From assembly GCF_000826105.1 (NCBI RefSeq), contig NZ_CCYK01000006.1, positions 930,001-994,000 of the forward strand: a DNA stretch of 64,000 bases. Reading direction: 5' to 3'. The notes beneath the pieces were generated by a model, which searched no databases, was not told the origin of the DNA, and worked only from the letters and a program-made list of their open reading frames with translations. The translations under genes and the position numbers were made by a program. Below, piece by piece: positions 49,352-56,919 of the stretch (positions are counted from its first letter, which is position 1; every line of letters starts with the position of its first letter). Origin of the DNA: Pseudomonas massiliensis (GTDB lineage: Bacteria; Pseudomonadota; Gammaproteobacteria; Pseudomonadales; Pseudomonadaceae).

Positions 49352-50326
49352 ATGTCTCAAGCACGCAGCTTCATCAATCACAGAACGCAGTCTTATCCGG
49401 CTTTGAAGGCCTCTACCCCTGTCTCCGGGCATGCCCGGGCAAAGTTCGATGTTCTCAATGGCCATATTGTCAACAGCGTGGTCCTGGCGGGAGAGCTGGT
49501 CATCATCGGCGACCCGACCACCCCCTCCTGCACCAGCCACGAAGCATTCCTGATGGGCAAGGCGGCTTACGTACACTCCAGCCTGTTGGCGAGCGGTGTA
49601 GAGGACGATGATTTCTTCCTGGAGAACTTCGATCTATTACAAGATGTACTGGCCAATGCCGCTATCGGCATAGGCGCGGCCAGCGATGGATGGAGCAGAC
49701 ACCTTAACAATATCCTGTCAACCCTCAAGGAAATCAAGGCAGCGCACCACGACTATCTGCGTTCCGGCCCGTCAGGGCGCGACGCCTTCTACGCAAAACG
49801 AACGGCGCTGTTCATGAAACTGGAAGAGCAGTTGAGCAGCATCGCAGCTTATGGGTCAGGCCTGCGTAAAAAAGGAAAAATCAAGCATGCGCTGGGCCTT
49901 TCGACCAAAAGCTTTCTGCACCACGGTGAGATAGCAGGCTACGCCGATAAAGTCTTCGGTGTTGCGAGAGCATCGAATTTGGCAAAGAAAGGCGCTTACA
50001 TTGGTATCCCGCTGGATATGGCCTCCACAGCCTTGGAGATTCATAAAGCCTGCACCGAAGGCCGGGAAGAGGAATGCCGACGTGCCAAATACGTTGAAAG
50101 CTCGGCTTTGGTCGGTAGTTTGGGAGGCGGCGCTGTTGGAGGGCAAATAGGAGGCCACGCAGGGCGATTGATCTGTGGCTTCGCTCTGGGAGCAACCACA
50201 GGCGGCATCGGAGCGATAGGTTGTGCGGTCCTCGGAGGAGCCGTCGGGGGTATGGTTTTTGGCGATTTAGGAGGCAAGGGAGCTAAAGCGCTAGGCAGCC
50301 TAGTTTATATGGAGGTAACCGAATGA
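49352..50326 (+). CDS. Putative pore-forming effector with C-terminal glycine zippers
   Basis: This 324-aa protein has no Sec signal. Residues about 30-50 (GHIVNSVVLAGELVIIGD) form a small beta-type block, followed by TPSCTSHEAFLMGKAAYV and a helical middle part (NILSTLKEIKAAHHDYL). Residues 251-310 are almost all Gly, Ala and hydrophobic with repeated GGxxGG (GGGAVGGQIGGHAG, GGAVGGMVFGDLGG), the glycine-zipper pattern of membrane-inserting toxins. The stop overlaps the start of a membrane protein gene (ATGA), the usual toxin-immunity layout. It is reminiscent of Tse4-like type VI effectors; family membership is from memory. No T6SS gene lies in the window. The ATG at 49352 has AAGG eight bases upstream. 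Confidence 0.7.
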   Translation: MSQARSFINHRTQSYPALKASTPVSGHARAKFDVLNGHIVNSVVLAGELVIIGDPTTPSCTSHEAFLMGKAAYVHSSLLASGVEDDDFFLENFDLLQDVLANAAIGIGAASDGWSRHLNNILSTLKEIKAAHHDYLRSGPSGRDAFYAKRTALFMKLEEQLSSIAAYGSGLRKKGKIKHALGLSTKSFLHHGEIAGYADKVFGVARASNLAKKGAYIGIPLDMASTALEIHKACTEGREEECRRAKYVESSALVGSLGGGAVGGQIGGHAGRLICGFALGATTGGIGAIGCAVLGGAVGGMVFGDLGGKGAKALGSLVYMEVTE

Positions 50327-50694
50327 GCGATACCTTCATCGGATTGATTGCCTTTTTTATTATGGCGCCCATGATAACTTCAATTATTGTACAAAGCTAC
50401 ATCGCACACAGGCACATTGAGGATTATGAAGCACTCCTTCCTAACTGTAGTTTTATCATAGAGAATAGAACGCTATTTCAAAATGGAGGCCTTCCAGGAA
50501 AATTAATGCGCACAGGGTTGATCGCCTGGGTTCTGGCAATACCGGGAATTTTCGTAAAGAAGGGCTTTATAGACTTGGATGAGGTTAAACGATTCCCCCC
50601 CAGAACTAAGCGATTATTGGTCAGTGTGTTATACGTGCAGTGCGTAACCCTTATAGCACTTGTGATTTTTAACTATGTGTGCCTTGAACCATGA
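50323..50694 (+). CDS. Putative immunity membrane protein, copy 1
   Basis: This 123-aa protein has hydrophobic segments at about residues 6-26 and 98-118 and a shorter one near 66-78. The central part has the conserved block GGLPGKLMRTGLIAWVLAIP and DEVKRFPPR. It is translationally coupled to the effector gene by ATGA. It is about 76 percent identical to copy 3 by hand alignment (94 of 123 positions). A role as cognate immunity protein is inferred from layout. Confidence 0.7.
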   Translation: MSDTFIGLIAFFIMAPMITSIIVQSYIAHRHIEDYEALLPNCSFIIENRTLFQNGGLPGKLMRTGLIAWVLAIPGIFVKKGFIDLDEVKRFPPRTKRLLVSVLYVQCVTLIALVIFNYVCLEP

Positions 50695-50820
50695 CCTGCT
50701 AGCGGTAAACGGATCGCCCCGGAACATCCATCGACGATAGTACCTACCAATACCTTGCATGATAATCCCTCGAATTTTTCAATATGATGCTTGAACGTGC
50801 CGGAAGCCAGGCTGGGGTCA

Positions 50821-50976
50821 GATATTTGTATAGCTTCAGGACGTGGCACAGCTGGCACTGCAGGGCTAACATATGCCGTCCCTGGGGGAGCCGTGAGTGG
50901 CAAGATATAAGGTGATTACGGTAGCGAGCCGGGCGAAATTTCTGGGAGCAAGATCTACCGGGAGGTATTCGAGTGA
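50821..50976 (+). pseudogene. Decayed C-terminal fragment of an effector paralogue
   Basis: The frame ending in TGA 50974-50976 translates to a Gly-rich stretch that aligns with the effector C-terminus: AVPGGAVSGKI-stop-GDYG against AVLGGAVGGMVFGDLG, then SKIYREVFE-stop against SLVYMEVTE-stop. It contains an internal TAA at 50908-50910, and a further piece upstream needs a frame change. Its stop overlaps the next immunity start (GTGA), as in the intact pair. It is a remnant of a second toxin module. Confidence 0.7.
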
Positions 50977-51344
50977 ATGATACTAATATAGCAATAAATG
51001 CATTCATCATTATCGCTTCTATGTAGCTCACCATGATTGTACACGCTTATATCGCGCACAGGTACACTGAACACTTTGAATCGTTTTTGCCGAACTGTAT
51101 TTTCGTGACTGATAATAAACGAACGTTTAGACACGCGGGGCTTCCCGGCAAGGTATTACGCACAGGAATGATCTCTATAGTGTTAGCAGTACCGCACATC
51201 TTCATGCGCCGGGGCGGGATCGATCTGGATGAAGTGAAACGCTTTCCGCCGCGCGAGAAGCGGCTTCCGGTTAGCATTTTGATCATACATTTTATATTGG
51301 TGTTAGCTCTTATCGTCTCGCATCATGTCCTGCCTAGGCCCTAG
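50973..51344 (+). pseudogene. Putative immunity gene copy 2 with in-frame TAG
   Basis: Reading from GTG 50973, the protein aligns end to end with copies 1 and 3 (MNDTNIAINAFIIIASM, stop, LTMIVHAYIAHRYTEHFE) except for TAG at 51024-51026, codon 18. The remaining 103 codons from ATG 51033 are open and conserved (AGLPGKVLRTGMISIVLAVP). That shorter product would lack most of the first membrane segment. Either it is a recent pseudogene, or the short form is used. Confidence 0.72.
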
Positions 51345-51463
51345 CATTCCGTTTTTGAATCCGAGTTTTCCAACGGGTTTTTGCAAGGTGCGCACAGACT
51401 GCTGTTCTGGAGCGAAAATTTCTTAGCGCCTGATGAAGCTTAAATGAACAGCTGTTCGAGCGC

Positions 51464-51523
51464 TGTCCCGGGCGCCGCGATGGAAAAGGCTGGCGAAGGT
51501 CATATAGGGAAGCAATAGAATGA
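51464..51523 (+). pseudogene. Possible second effector C-terminal trace
   Basis: The frame ending at TGA 51521-51523 reads RRDGKGWRRSYREAIE-stop, which weakly matches DLGGKGAKALGSLVYMEVTE-stop, and its stop overlaps the ATG of copy 3 (ATGA). A neighbouring frame reads AVPGAAM, like the zipper part. The evidence is thin. Confidence 0.35.
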
Positions 51524-51891
51524 ATGAAACTTATATTGCTGTGGTCGCCTTTTTAATTATGGCACCCATGATAACGTCAATTACTGTACAAAGTTACATC
51601 GCACACAGATATATTGAGCATTATGAAGCACTCCTTCCCAACTGTATTTTTATAGTAGAAAACAGGATACTGTTTCGACACGGAGGCCTTCCAGGCAAGT
51701 TGCTGCGCACAGGTCTGATTGCGTGGGTGCTGGCGATACCCAGAATTTTCGTGAATAAGGGCCTTATCGACATTAACGAAGTTAAACGTTTCCCAACCAG
51801 AACAAGGTGGGTATTGGTCAGTGTGTTATACGTGCAGTGCATAACAGGTATAGCACTTATCATTTTTAACTACGCCTGCCTTGAACCATGA
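51520..51891 (+). CDS. Putative immunity membrane protein, copy 3
   Basis: This 123-aa protein is intact, has the same length as copy 1 and about 76 percent identity to it; the shared blocks are IMAPMITSI, VQSYIAHR, GLPGKLLRTGLIAWVLAIP, EVKRFPTRT and LVSVLYVQC. The DNA after the stop also resembles that after copy 1 (CCTTGAACCATGAC and a CTAGC-GTA stretch), so the duplication unit includes the 3' flank. It lacks an intact toxin partner and may be an orphan immunity gene. Confidence 0.7.
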   Translation: MNETYIAVVAFLIMAPMITSITVQSYIAHRYIEHYEALLPNCIFIVENRILFRHGGLPGKLLRTGLIAWVLAIPRIFVNKGLIDINEVKRFPTRTRWVLVSVLYVQCITGIALIIFNYACLEP

Positions 51892-52230
51892 CTAGCTAGC
51901 AGTAGGCGGTTCGGCATGGCCTATCGAGCGGTAGGTGACACCCTCCAATACTGAATGGCCAATCTTTCGGCGATTTTTAGAACTAGCGGTAAAGGGTACT
52001 AAGAGAAAACGATTGTCGACGCTAATCATGCCTTGGCCGAGAATGTCCGAAATGACATTTATCTTCACATTTCAGGAATAGCTCCAAGCGCAAGGCCTTG
52101 GGTACAGCCCGGCTGCCACCACAACAGAGGTCGAGCTTCCACGAGCAGCGAGCTAGAGCGTTTCAACCGAACCACGCTGCGCTTCGTCAGTCGGAATCAG
52201 GGACTGCTCATTCCTGCCAAAGGCTACTCG
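51892..52230. other. Intergenic region, right edge of the island
   Basis: The first 80 bases resemble the 3' flank of immunity copy 1. After about 52080 the GC content rises to normal. The frame into the GH15 gene is open from 52033 but not conserved-looking. A possible extracytoplasmic-sigma promoter is listed separately. Confidence 0.45.
52169..52195 (+). promoter_or_regulatory. AlgU/RpoE-like promoter before the GH15 gene
   Basis: GAACCA-N16-TCGGA resembles the AlgU consensus GAACTT-N16-17-TCTGA. It lies 36 bp before the ATG. Both boxes deviate by one or two bases. Confidence 0.3.
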
Positions 52231-54048
52231 ATGAAAAATGCGCTGCACCTTCTCCGTCAGCACACCAGCCCCCAGCGCGACGCCCAGGGTTATCTCCCCC
52301 TGGAAGCCTATGGCGCGCTTGGCGATGGACGCTCGGTAGCACTGGTAGGGTGGGACGGGTCGGTGGATTGGTGGTGCGTGCCCCATATGGACTCACCGCC
52401 GCTGTTCGACCGGCTGCTGGCCCCGGAGTCCGGGGGCTTTTTCCAGATAGCCCCCGAGGATGAATACCAGGTGGAGCGCCGGTATCTACCTGACAGCAAT
52501 GTGCTGGAAAGCGTATTCACGACCCAGCATGGTCGTGCGCGGCTGGTGGAATCACTCAATAGCGGCCCGGCCGGGCGCTTGCCTTGGGCGGAATTGGGCA
52601 GGCGCATCGAGGGTATCGAAGGCCAGGTGGCATTCAAGGTACAAATCAGCTTTGGCACCCAGGCAGACACGGTCTGCCCCTACCTCTCCCCGACCGGCAA
52701 CGGCAGCGTGTTCCACGCCGGGAACATCCTGGGAATGTTCCTGCACAGTGATGCCTTGGCGATCGAGCGTGAAGACGACCTGGGCGTGCTGGCGCGCCTG
52801 CGCATCAAGCAAGGGCAGCGGGAAGTGCTGGCGATCGTCGCCGGACGCGACGAGCCTCTGGTAGTGCCCTCCCTGGCGTTGATCGACGACCGTATCGACG
52901 GGTCGGACCGGGAGTGGCGTCAATGGGCCAAGGGCCTGTGCTATGACGGCGAATTCAAGGGGTTGGTGAACCGCAGCGCCCTGGCCCTCAAACTGCTGTT
53001 GTCGTCACCCAGTGGATCGATCATGGCGGCAGCAACCACTTCGCTGCCCGAGCGCATCGGCGGCGACAAGAACTACGACTACCGCTTCGCCTGGGTGCGT
53101 GACGCAAGCTATACCATCGAAGCCTTTCTCAGCATCGGCGCCCAGCCAGAGGCCAAGGCTGCCTTCACCTGGTTGCTGCATCGCCTCGGCGAACATGGAC
53201 CGAAGGTGTGCTACACCCTGGACGGGGGCCTGGGAGATACCGCTCGGCTGCTGGATCTACCTGGATACAAGGGTTCGGCACCGGTGGTTGGCAATGACGC
53301 AGCCGAGCAGCCTCAGCATGGGGTTTATGGGGACATCTTCGAAACCGCGCGCTGCTTCATCGATTGCGGCAATATCCTCGACGCTTCCAGTGCCATGATC
53401 CTCTCCGCGGTTGCTGATCAATGCGCCGATAGCTGGCGGCGCCCGGATAGCGGCATCTGGGAATTGCCGGAGCGTCGGCATTACACCATGTCGAAGATCA
53501 GCTGCTGGCAGGCCTTGAGCCGAGCGGTGGAACTGGCCGACAGCGGTCACCTGCCCACGACCTGCCGCGATCGCTGGGACCGCGAGCGCCAGCGCATCGA
53601 GACCTGGATCGACGAGCATTGCTGGAGTGAAACCCGTCAGGCCTATGAATTCTACCCAGGCAGCAACCAGCTCGATGCATCCCTGGCGCTGGCCGTACGC
53701 TTTGGCTTTCCTCAAACTGAGCGCCTGGCCAGTACCCTCGAGGCCATAGACGAGGCCTTGGGTTGTGGCCCCTTCCATTATCGCTACAGCGGCATGGACC
53801 AGGAAGAAGGCTGTTTCCTGGCCTGTACGTTCTGGATGGTGGAAGCCCACGCAAGCCAGGGACGGCTCGATCAGGCCAGGCAGGCTTTCACCGAGGCGGT
53901 AAAAGGCCTGGACCAGGGGTTGGGCATCTATTCGGAAATGGTCGACCCGCATTCGCGGGCTTACCTGGGCAACCTGCCGCAAGGGCTGACCCATCTGGCC
54001 CTGCTGGGAGCGGCGCGAGCGCTGTCGGGCATCTTCCCGCAGCGCTGA
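52231..54048 (+). CDS. Glycoside hydrolase family 15 protein
   Basis: This 605-aa protein has the N-terminal beta domain (GDGRSVALVGWDGSVDWWCVP) and a C-terminal (alpha/alpha)6 barrel of GH15. Catalytic-region blocks NYDYRFAWVRDASYTIEAFL and EEGCFLACTFWMVEAHA are present. Members are glucoamylases or trehalases; trehalase activity is plausible but unproven. No signal peptide is seen, so it should be cytoplasmic. The start has AAAGG upstream. Confidence 0.88.
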   Translation: MKNALHLLRQHTSPQRDAQGYLPLEAYGALGDGRSVALVGWDGSVDWWCVPHMDSPPLFDRLLAPESGGFFQIAPEDEYQVERRYLPDSNVLESVFTTQHGRARLVESLNSGPAGRLPWAELGRRIEGIEGQVAFKVQISFGTQADTVCPYLSPTGNGSVFHAGNILGMFLHSDALAIEREDDLGVLARLRIKQGQREVLAIVAGRDEPLVVPSLALIDDRIDGSDREWRQWAKGLCYDGEFKGLVNRSALALKLLLSSPSGSIMAAATTSLPERIGGDKNYDYRFAWVRDASYTIEAFLSIGAQPEAKAAFTWLLHRLGEHGPKVCYTLDGGLGDTARLLDLPGYKGSAPVVGNDAAEQPQHGVYGDIFETARCFIDCGNILDASSAMILSAVADQCADSWRRPDSGIWELPERRHYTMSKISCWQALSRAVELADSGHLPTTCRDRWDRERQRIETWIDEHCWSETRQAYEFYPGSNQLDASLALAVRFGFPQTERLASTLEAIDEALGCGPFHYRYSGMDQEEGCFLACTFWMVEAHASQGRLDQARQAFTEAVKGLDQGLGIYSEMVDPHSRAYLGNLPQGLTHLALLGAARALSGIFPQR

Positions 54049-54057
54049 GCCTGGCGC

Positions 54058-55164
54058 TTACTCGGTAGGCGACTCTGTATTGATGTAGTCGGGGACCTCG
54101 GCCAGCGGGAACTGGCGACGCTGGTCCGGCTGGGCGGTGCCTTTGGGCGCCAGTGGTTCAAGGCGCTGCGGCTGTCCGGTCGTCAGTGCGCGCTCGATGG
54201 CCTGGATCACCCGCACGTCTCGCCAGCCCTCCTGACCATCAGGCTCCGGCGCCCGGTCCTTGAGGATGCAATCGGAGAAGTAGGCTGTCTCTCCGGCGAA
54301 ATGGTCGACCACCGGATGCGTGTGTTCCTGGGTCTTGCCATCCAGCGTGGCACGGTAGCTGATGCTCACCCCCTCGCCGTAGCCGAAACAGGGGGACGCC
54401 TCGATCTCTCCCTTGGTGCCGATCAACTGAAAGCGCTCGGAACTGGGCAAGGTGTAGCTCAGGGTGAAATGGGCAAGGCGGTCTTCAGGGAAGCGCAGCG
54501 ATACCGTCACCGTGTCCCAGGTATTCACTTCTCCTCCGGGGGTTTTGCTACCTGAGGCGCTGACCTCGAGGGGCTCGCAGCCGAACAGTTGGCGCACCAT
54601 GTTCAAGGGGTAAGGCCCCATGTCGAACACAGGGCCCGCGGCGAAGCCGTTCTGGGCGCGGTGGTTGTTGGGCTTGACTACCTGGGTGAAGGTCGAGGTG
54701 AACACACGGGGATCACCGAACTCACCCGCCCGTACCCGCTCGATCATTTCCAGCGTGCCCGGTTCGCAGTGCAGACGATAGGCAATCATCAGCTTTGCCC
54801 CGGAACGCTGGGCCGCTTCGATCATCGCATGGCAGTCTGCTTCCTCGGTCGCCATGGGCTTCTCCAGAAGTACGTGGACCCCCGCTTCCAGCGCGGGCAC
54901 CACGAACTGGCGGTGAAGGAAGTTGGGGGTTGCCACATAGACGGCGTCGATTTCACCCGAATCGAGCAACTGGGAATACTGATCGTAGCTGTACGCTTTG
55001 AGGCCGTAGCGCTTGGCCAAGGCATCCGCCTTGGCGGGGTCGCCGGTGACCAGGGCCGTCATGATGGAATTGTCAGTCTGGCCTACGCCTGGCATGAACG
55101 CGCCCTGCGAAATCGAGCCACCGGCTACCACCGCGTAGCGCACTTTACCGTCTAGATCGGGCAT
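54058..55164 (-). CDS. Gfo/Idh/MocA family oxidoreductase
   Basis: This 368-aa NAD(P)-dependent dehydrogenase of sugars or related polyols has an N-terminal Rossmann block (RYAVVAGGSISQGAFMPG), the family Lys in LLEKPMATEEADCH, and a C-terminal beta-sheet domain with FDMGPYPLNMVRQLFG. Substrate unknown. The start at 55164 follows GAGGAGA; the much longer open frame upstream is antisense noise over uvsE. It is 76 bp behind uvsE on the same strand. Confidence 0.87.
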   Translation of the reverse strand: MPDLDGKVRYAVVAGGSISQGAFMPGVGQTDNSIMTALVTGDPAKADALAKRYGLKAYSYDQYSQLLDSGEIDAVYVATPNFLHRQFVVPALEAGVHVLLEKPMATEEADCHAMIEAAQRSGAKLMIAYRLHCEPGTLEMIERVRAGEFGDPRVFTSTFTQVVKPNNHRAQNGFAAGPVFDMGPYPLNMVRQLFGCEPLEVSASGSKTPGGEVNTWDTVTVSLRFPEDRLAHFTLSYTLPSSERFQLIGTKGEIEASPCFGYGEGVSISYRATLDGKTQEHTHPVVDHFAGETAYFSDCILKDRAPEPDGQEGWRDVRVIQAIERALTTGQPQRLEPLAPKGTAQPDQRRQFPLAEVPDYINTESPTE

Positions 55165-55240
55165 TCCAGGTCTCCTCGCTTGTTGAAAAGTGACCTTCAG
55201 CTGAGCCCCGGCCGGCGCAAGGAGTTCATTTTGAAATCGC

Positions 55241-56269
55241 TCAGTGGCTATGTAGCAGGTAGCGTTGGTAGAACTCCAGGGTTGCCTGGTTCTTGTCCTT
55301 GGCCTCGAACATGATGTCGAAGCGATCCAGGAATTGCAGGGCATATTCGTTGGTGGGGTGGTTCCACATGCGAGCGCTGTGCAGATACAGATCGCGTTTG
55401 TTGACCTTTTCCAGCAGGGCCGGCATTTCCAGCGGTACATCCGGGCCGAAGCCCAGGCTCTGCAAGTGCTCCGGGGGTTGCGAGTAGTGCATGGCCGGGC
55501 GTACCCCGCGCCAACTTTCGATGATGCGATCCACCCGAGGGTCGTCCGCTGGAATGTAGGTTTCCTCGTTGATCCAGCAGTGGTGGATGTCCAGCACCAC
55601 CGGGGCAAGGTCCGCCAGGGCCAGGCAATCGTTCACGCCGTAGACCTTCTCCTCGTTCTCGAAGGTAATGGTGTTGCGTGCTTCCGTGGACAACCGGGGC
55701 CAGGTGGCGCGCACGCCTTCAACGCCCAGGCGCCCGGCGATGTGCACATTGCATTTGAAGTCCTGGAAGCGCTGCCCGTAACCCATCATGCGGATCATGT
55801 CGGCGTGGTACTCGAACTCGGCCACGCTGTTATCCACTACGTCAGGCTTGTCAGAGCCCAGCACGCAATACTGTCCGGGATGGAACGACAGGCGGATGCC
55901 GGCGGCTCGGGCGAAGTCGCCAATGGCGCCGAAACGTTGCTGCAGATGCGCCTGCAGCACGGGGTCGCGATAGAAGCTCGCCACCTTCGGATGACTGTAC
56001 AGCGGCAGCAGGTCACTGCTGAGCCGCAACATGCGCAGCGTGGGCGGCAACTGGGCAACATAGGCCAGCAGCTTTAGCTGGGCATCGAGGTTGTGTTCGA
56101 TCAGTTGCAGCAGCTTTTCCCGGGCGGCCTCTTCCGTGGCGCTGGACAGCCAGCGCAGGGTCGTGGTGCGAGGGTTGAAGGTTTTCTCGATAGCCTCCAG
56201 CGCCTTGAGCGCCAGGCTGCGTTGGGAATGCCGGTACAGGCAGGCGAAGCCGATGCGCGCCTCGCTCAT
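55241..56269 (-). CDS. uvsE: UV damage endonuclease UvsE
   Basis: This 342-aa TIM-barrel endonuclease nicks DNA 5' to UV photoproducts. Family blocks are [42 protein letters not shown] and [11 protein letters not shown], with metal-binding His and Glu residues. The start overlaps the upstream cupin stop (ATGA). Together with phrB it gives this organism a light-independent and a light-dependent route for UV lesions. Confidence 0.9.
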   Translation of the reverse strand: MSEARIGFACLYRHSQRSLALKALEAIEKTFNPRTTTLRWLSSATEEAAREKLLQLIEHNLDAQLKLLAYVAQLPPTLRMLRLSSDLLPLYSHPKVASFYRDPVLQAHLQQRFGAIGDFARAAGIRLSFHPGQYCVLGSDKPDVVDNSVAEFEYHADMIRMMGYGQRFQDFKCNVHIAGRLGVEGVRATWPRLSTEARNTITFENEEKVYGVNDCLALADLAPVVLDIHHCWINEETYIPADDPRVDRIIESWRGVRPAMHYSQPPEHLQSLGFGPDVPLEMPALLEKVNKRDLYLHSARMWNHPTNEYALQFLDRFDIMFEAKDKNQATLEFYQRYLLHSH

Positions 56270-56850
56270 GACTGGGCCTGCCACAGCGTATGAAACGGGC
56301 CCTGGGCGCCGAAAACAGGATCTGAATCCGGATAGCTCGCTGCTTCGATCGCCCGCAGTTGCTTGGCACTCGGCGCTTCCCGGCAGATATCGAAGTCCGC
56401 GCCGGCCGGGTACGCCCCCACCACCACGAAGTCCTCGCTGGCGCTGAGCTGGCAGTGGCCGGTACCGGCGGGCAACAAGGCGACATCGCCGGCCTCGACC
56501 ACCACCTCATAGCCACCCGGCCCGCCCAGTTGCAGCCGCGCATGCCCCTGGGCGAAACCAAGCACCTCGTGAGCAGTGGAATGGTAATGGTGGTAATCGA
56601 AGACGCCGTCGCGCCATTGGGCGGGCCAATGGTTGACCTGGAATAGCTGCTCGAAGGCCGTGGCCGGGTCACTGATCCTGGACAGCACTTGGCGGTAAAG
56701 GATCACCGGAAGCCGCGGGTTGTTCGGCACCCACTCGTTGCGCTCCAGGCGCACGGCTTCGACTTGCGCCAGGCTGCCATCAGCGCGCAGGGGCAGTTGA
56801 TTGACAAGCAAAGGCACGTCGAGGGTGTGGATAAAAGCAGGCGGGGCCAT
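56266..56850 (-). CDS. Cupin domain protein (YjlB-like)
   Basis: This 194-aa protein has one cupin fold. The metal-site stretch is [19 protein letters not shown] and the second motif is [15 protein letters not shown]. YjlB-type proteins have no defined reaction. It is translationally coupled to uvsE by a 4-base overlap. Confidence 0.83.
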   Translation of the reverse strand: MAPPAFIHTLDVPLLVNQLPLRADGSLAQVEAVRLERNEWVPNNPRLPVILYRQVLSRISDPATAFEQLFQVNHWPAQWRDGVFDYHHYHSTAHEVLGFAQGHARLQLGGPGGYEVVVEAGDVALLPAGTGHCQLSASEDFVVVGAYPAGADFDICREAPSAKQLRAIEAASYPDSDPVFGAQGPFHTLWQAQS

Positions 56851-56919
56851 GGCGTTCTCCTGGCACAGGTCGTTACCCTGTGGACAACAGAACGCCGTCG
56901 CTTATCAATCCGTAAGCGC

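Noticed and set aside
49104-49364. 86-codon minus-strand frame before the effector gene
   Set aside because: It overlaps the start and ribosome site of the effector gene on the opposite strand and has no recognisable feature.
54058-55608. Longer version of the Gfo/Idh gene starting at 55608
   Set aside because: The extra 148 codons are antisense-like sequence over uvsE; a strong GAGGAGA site supports the start at 55164.
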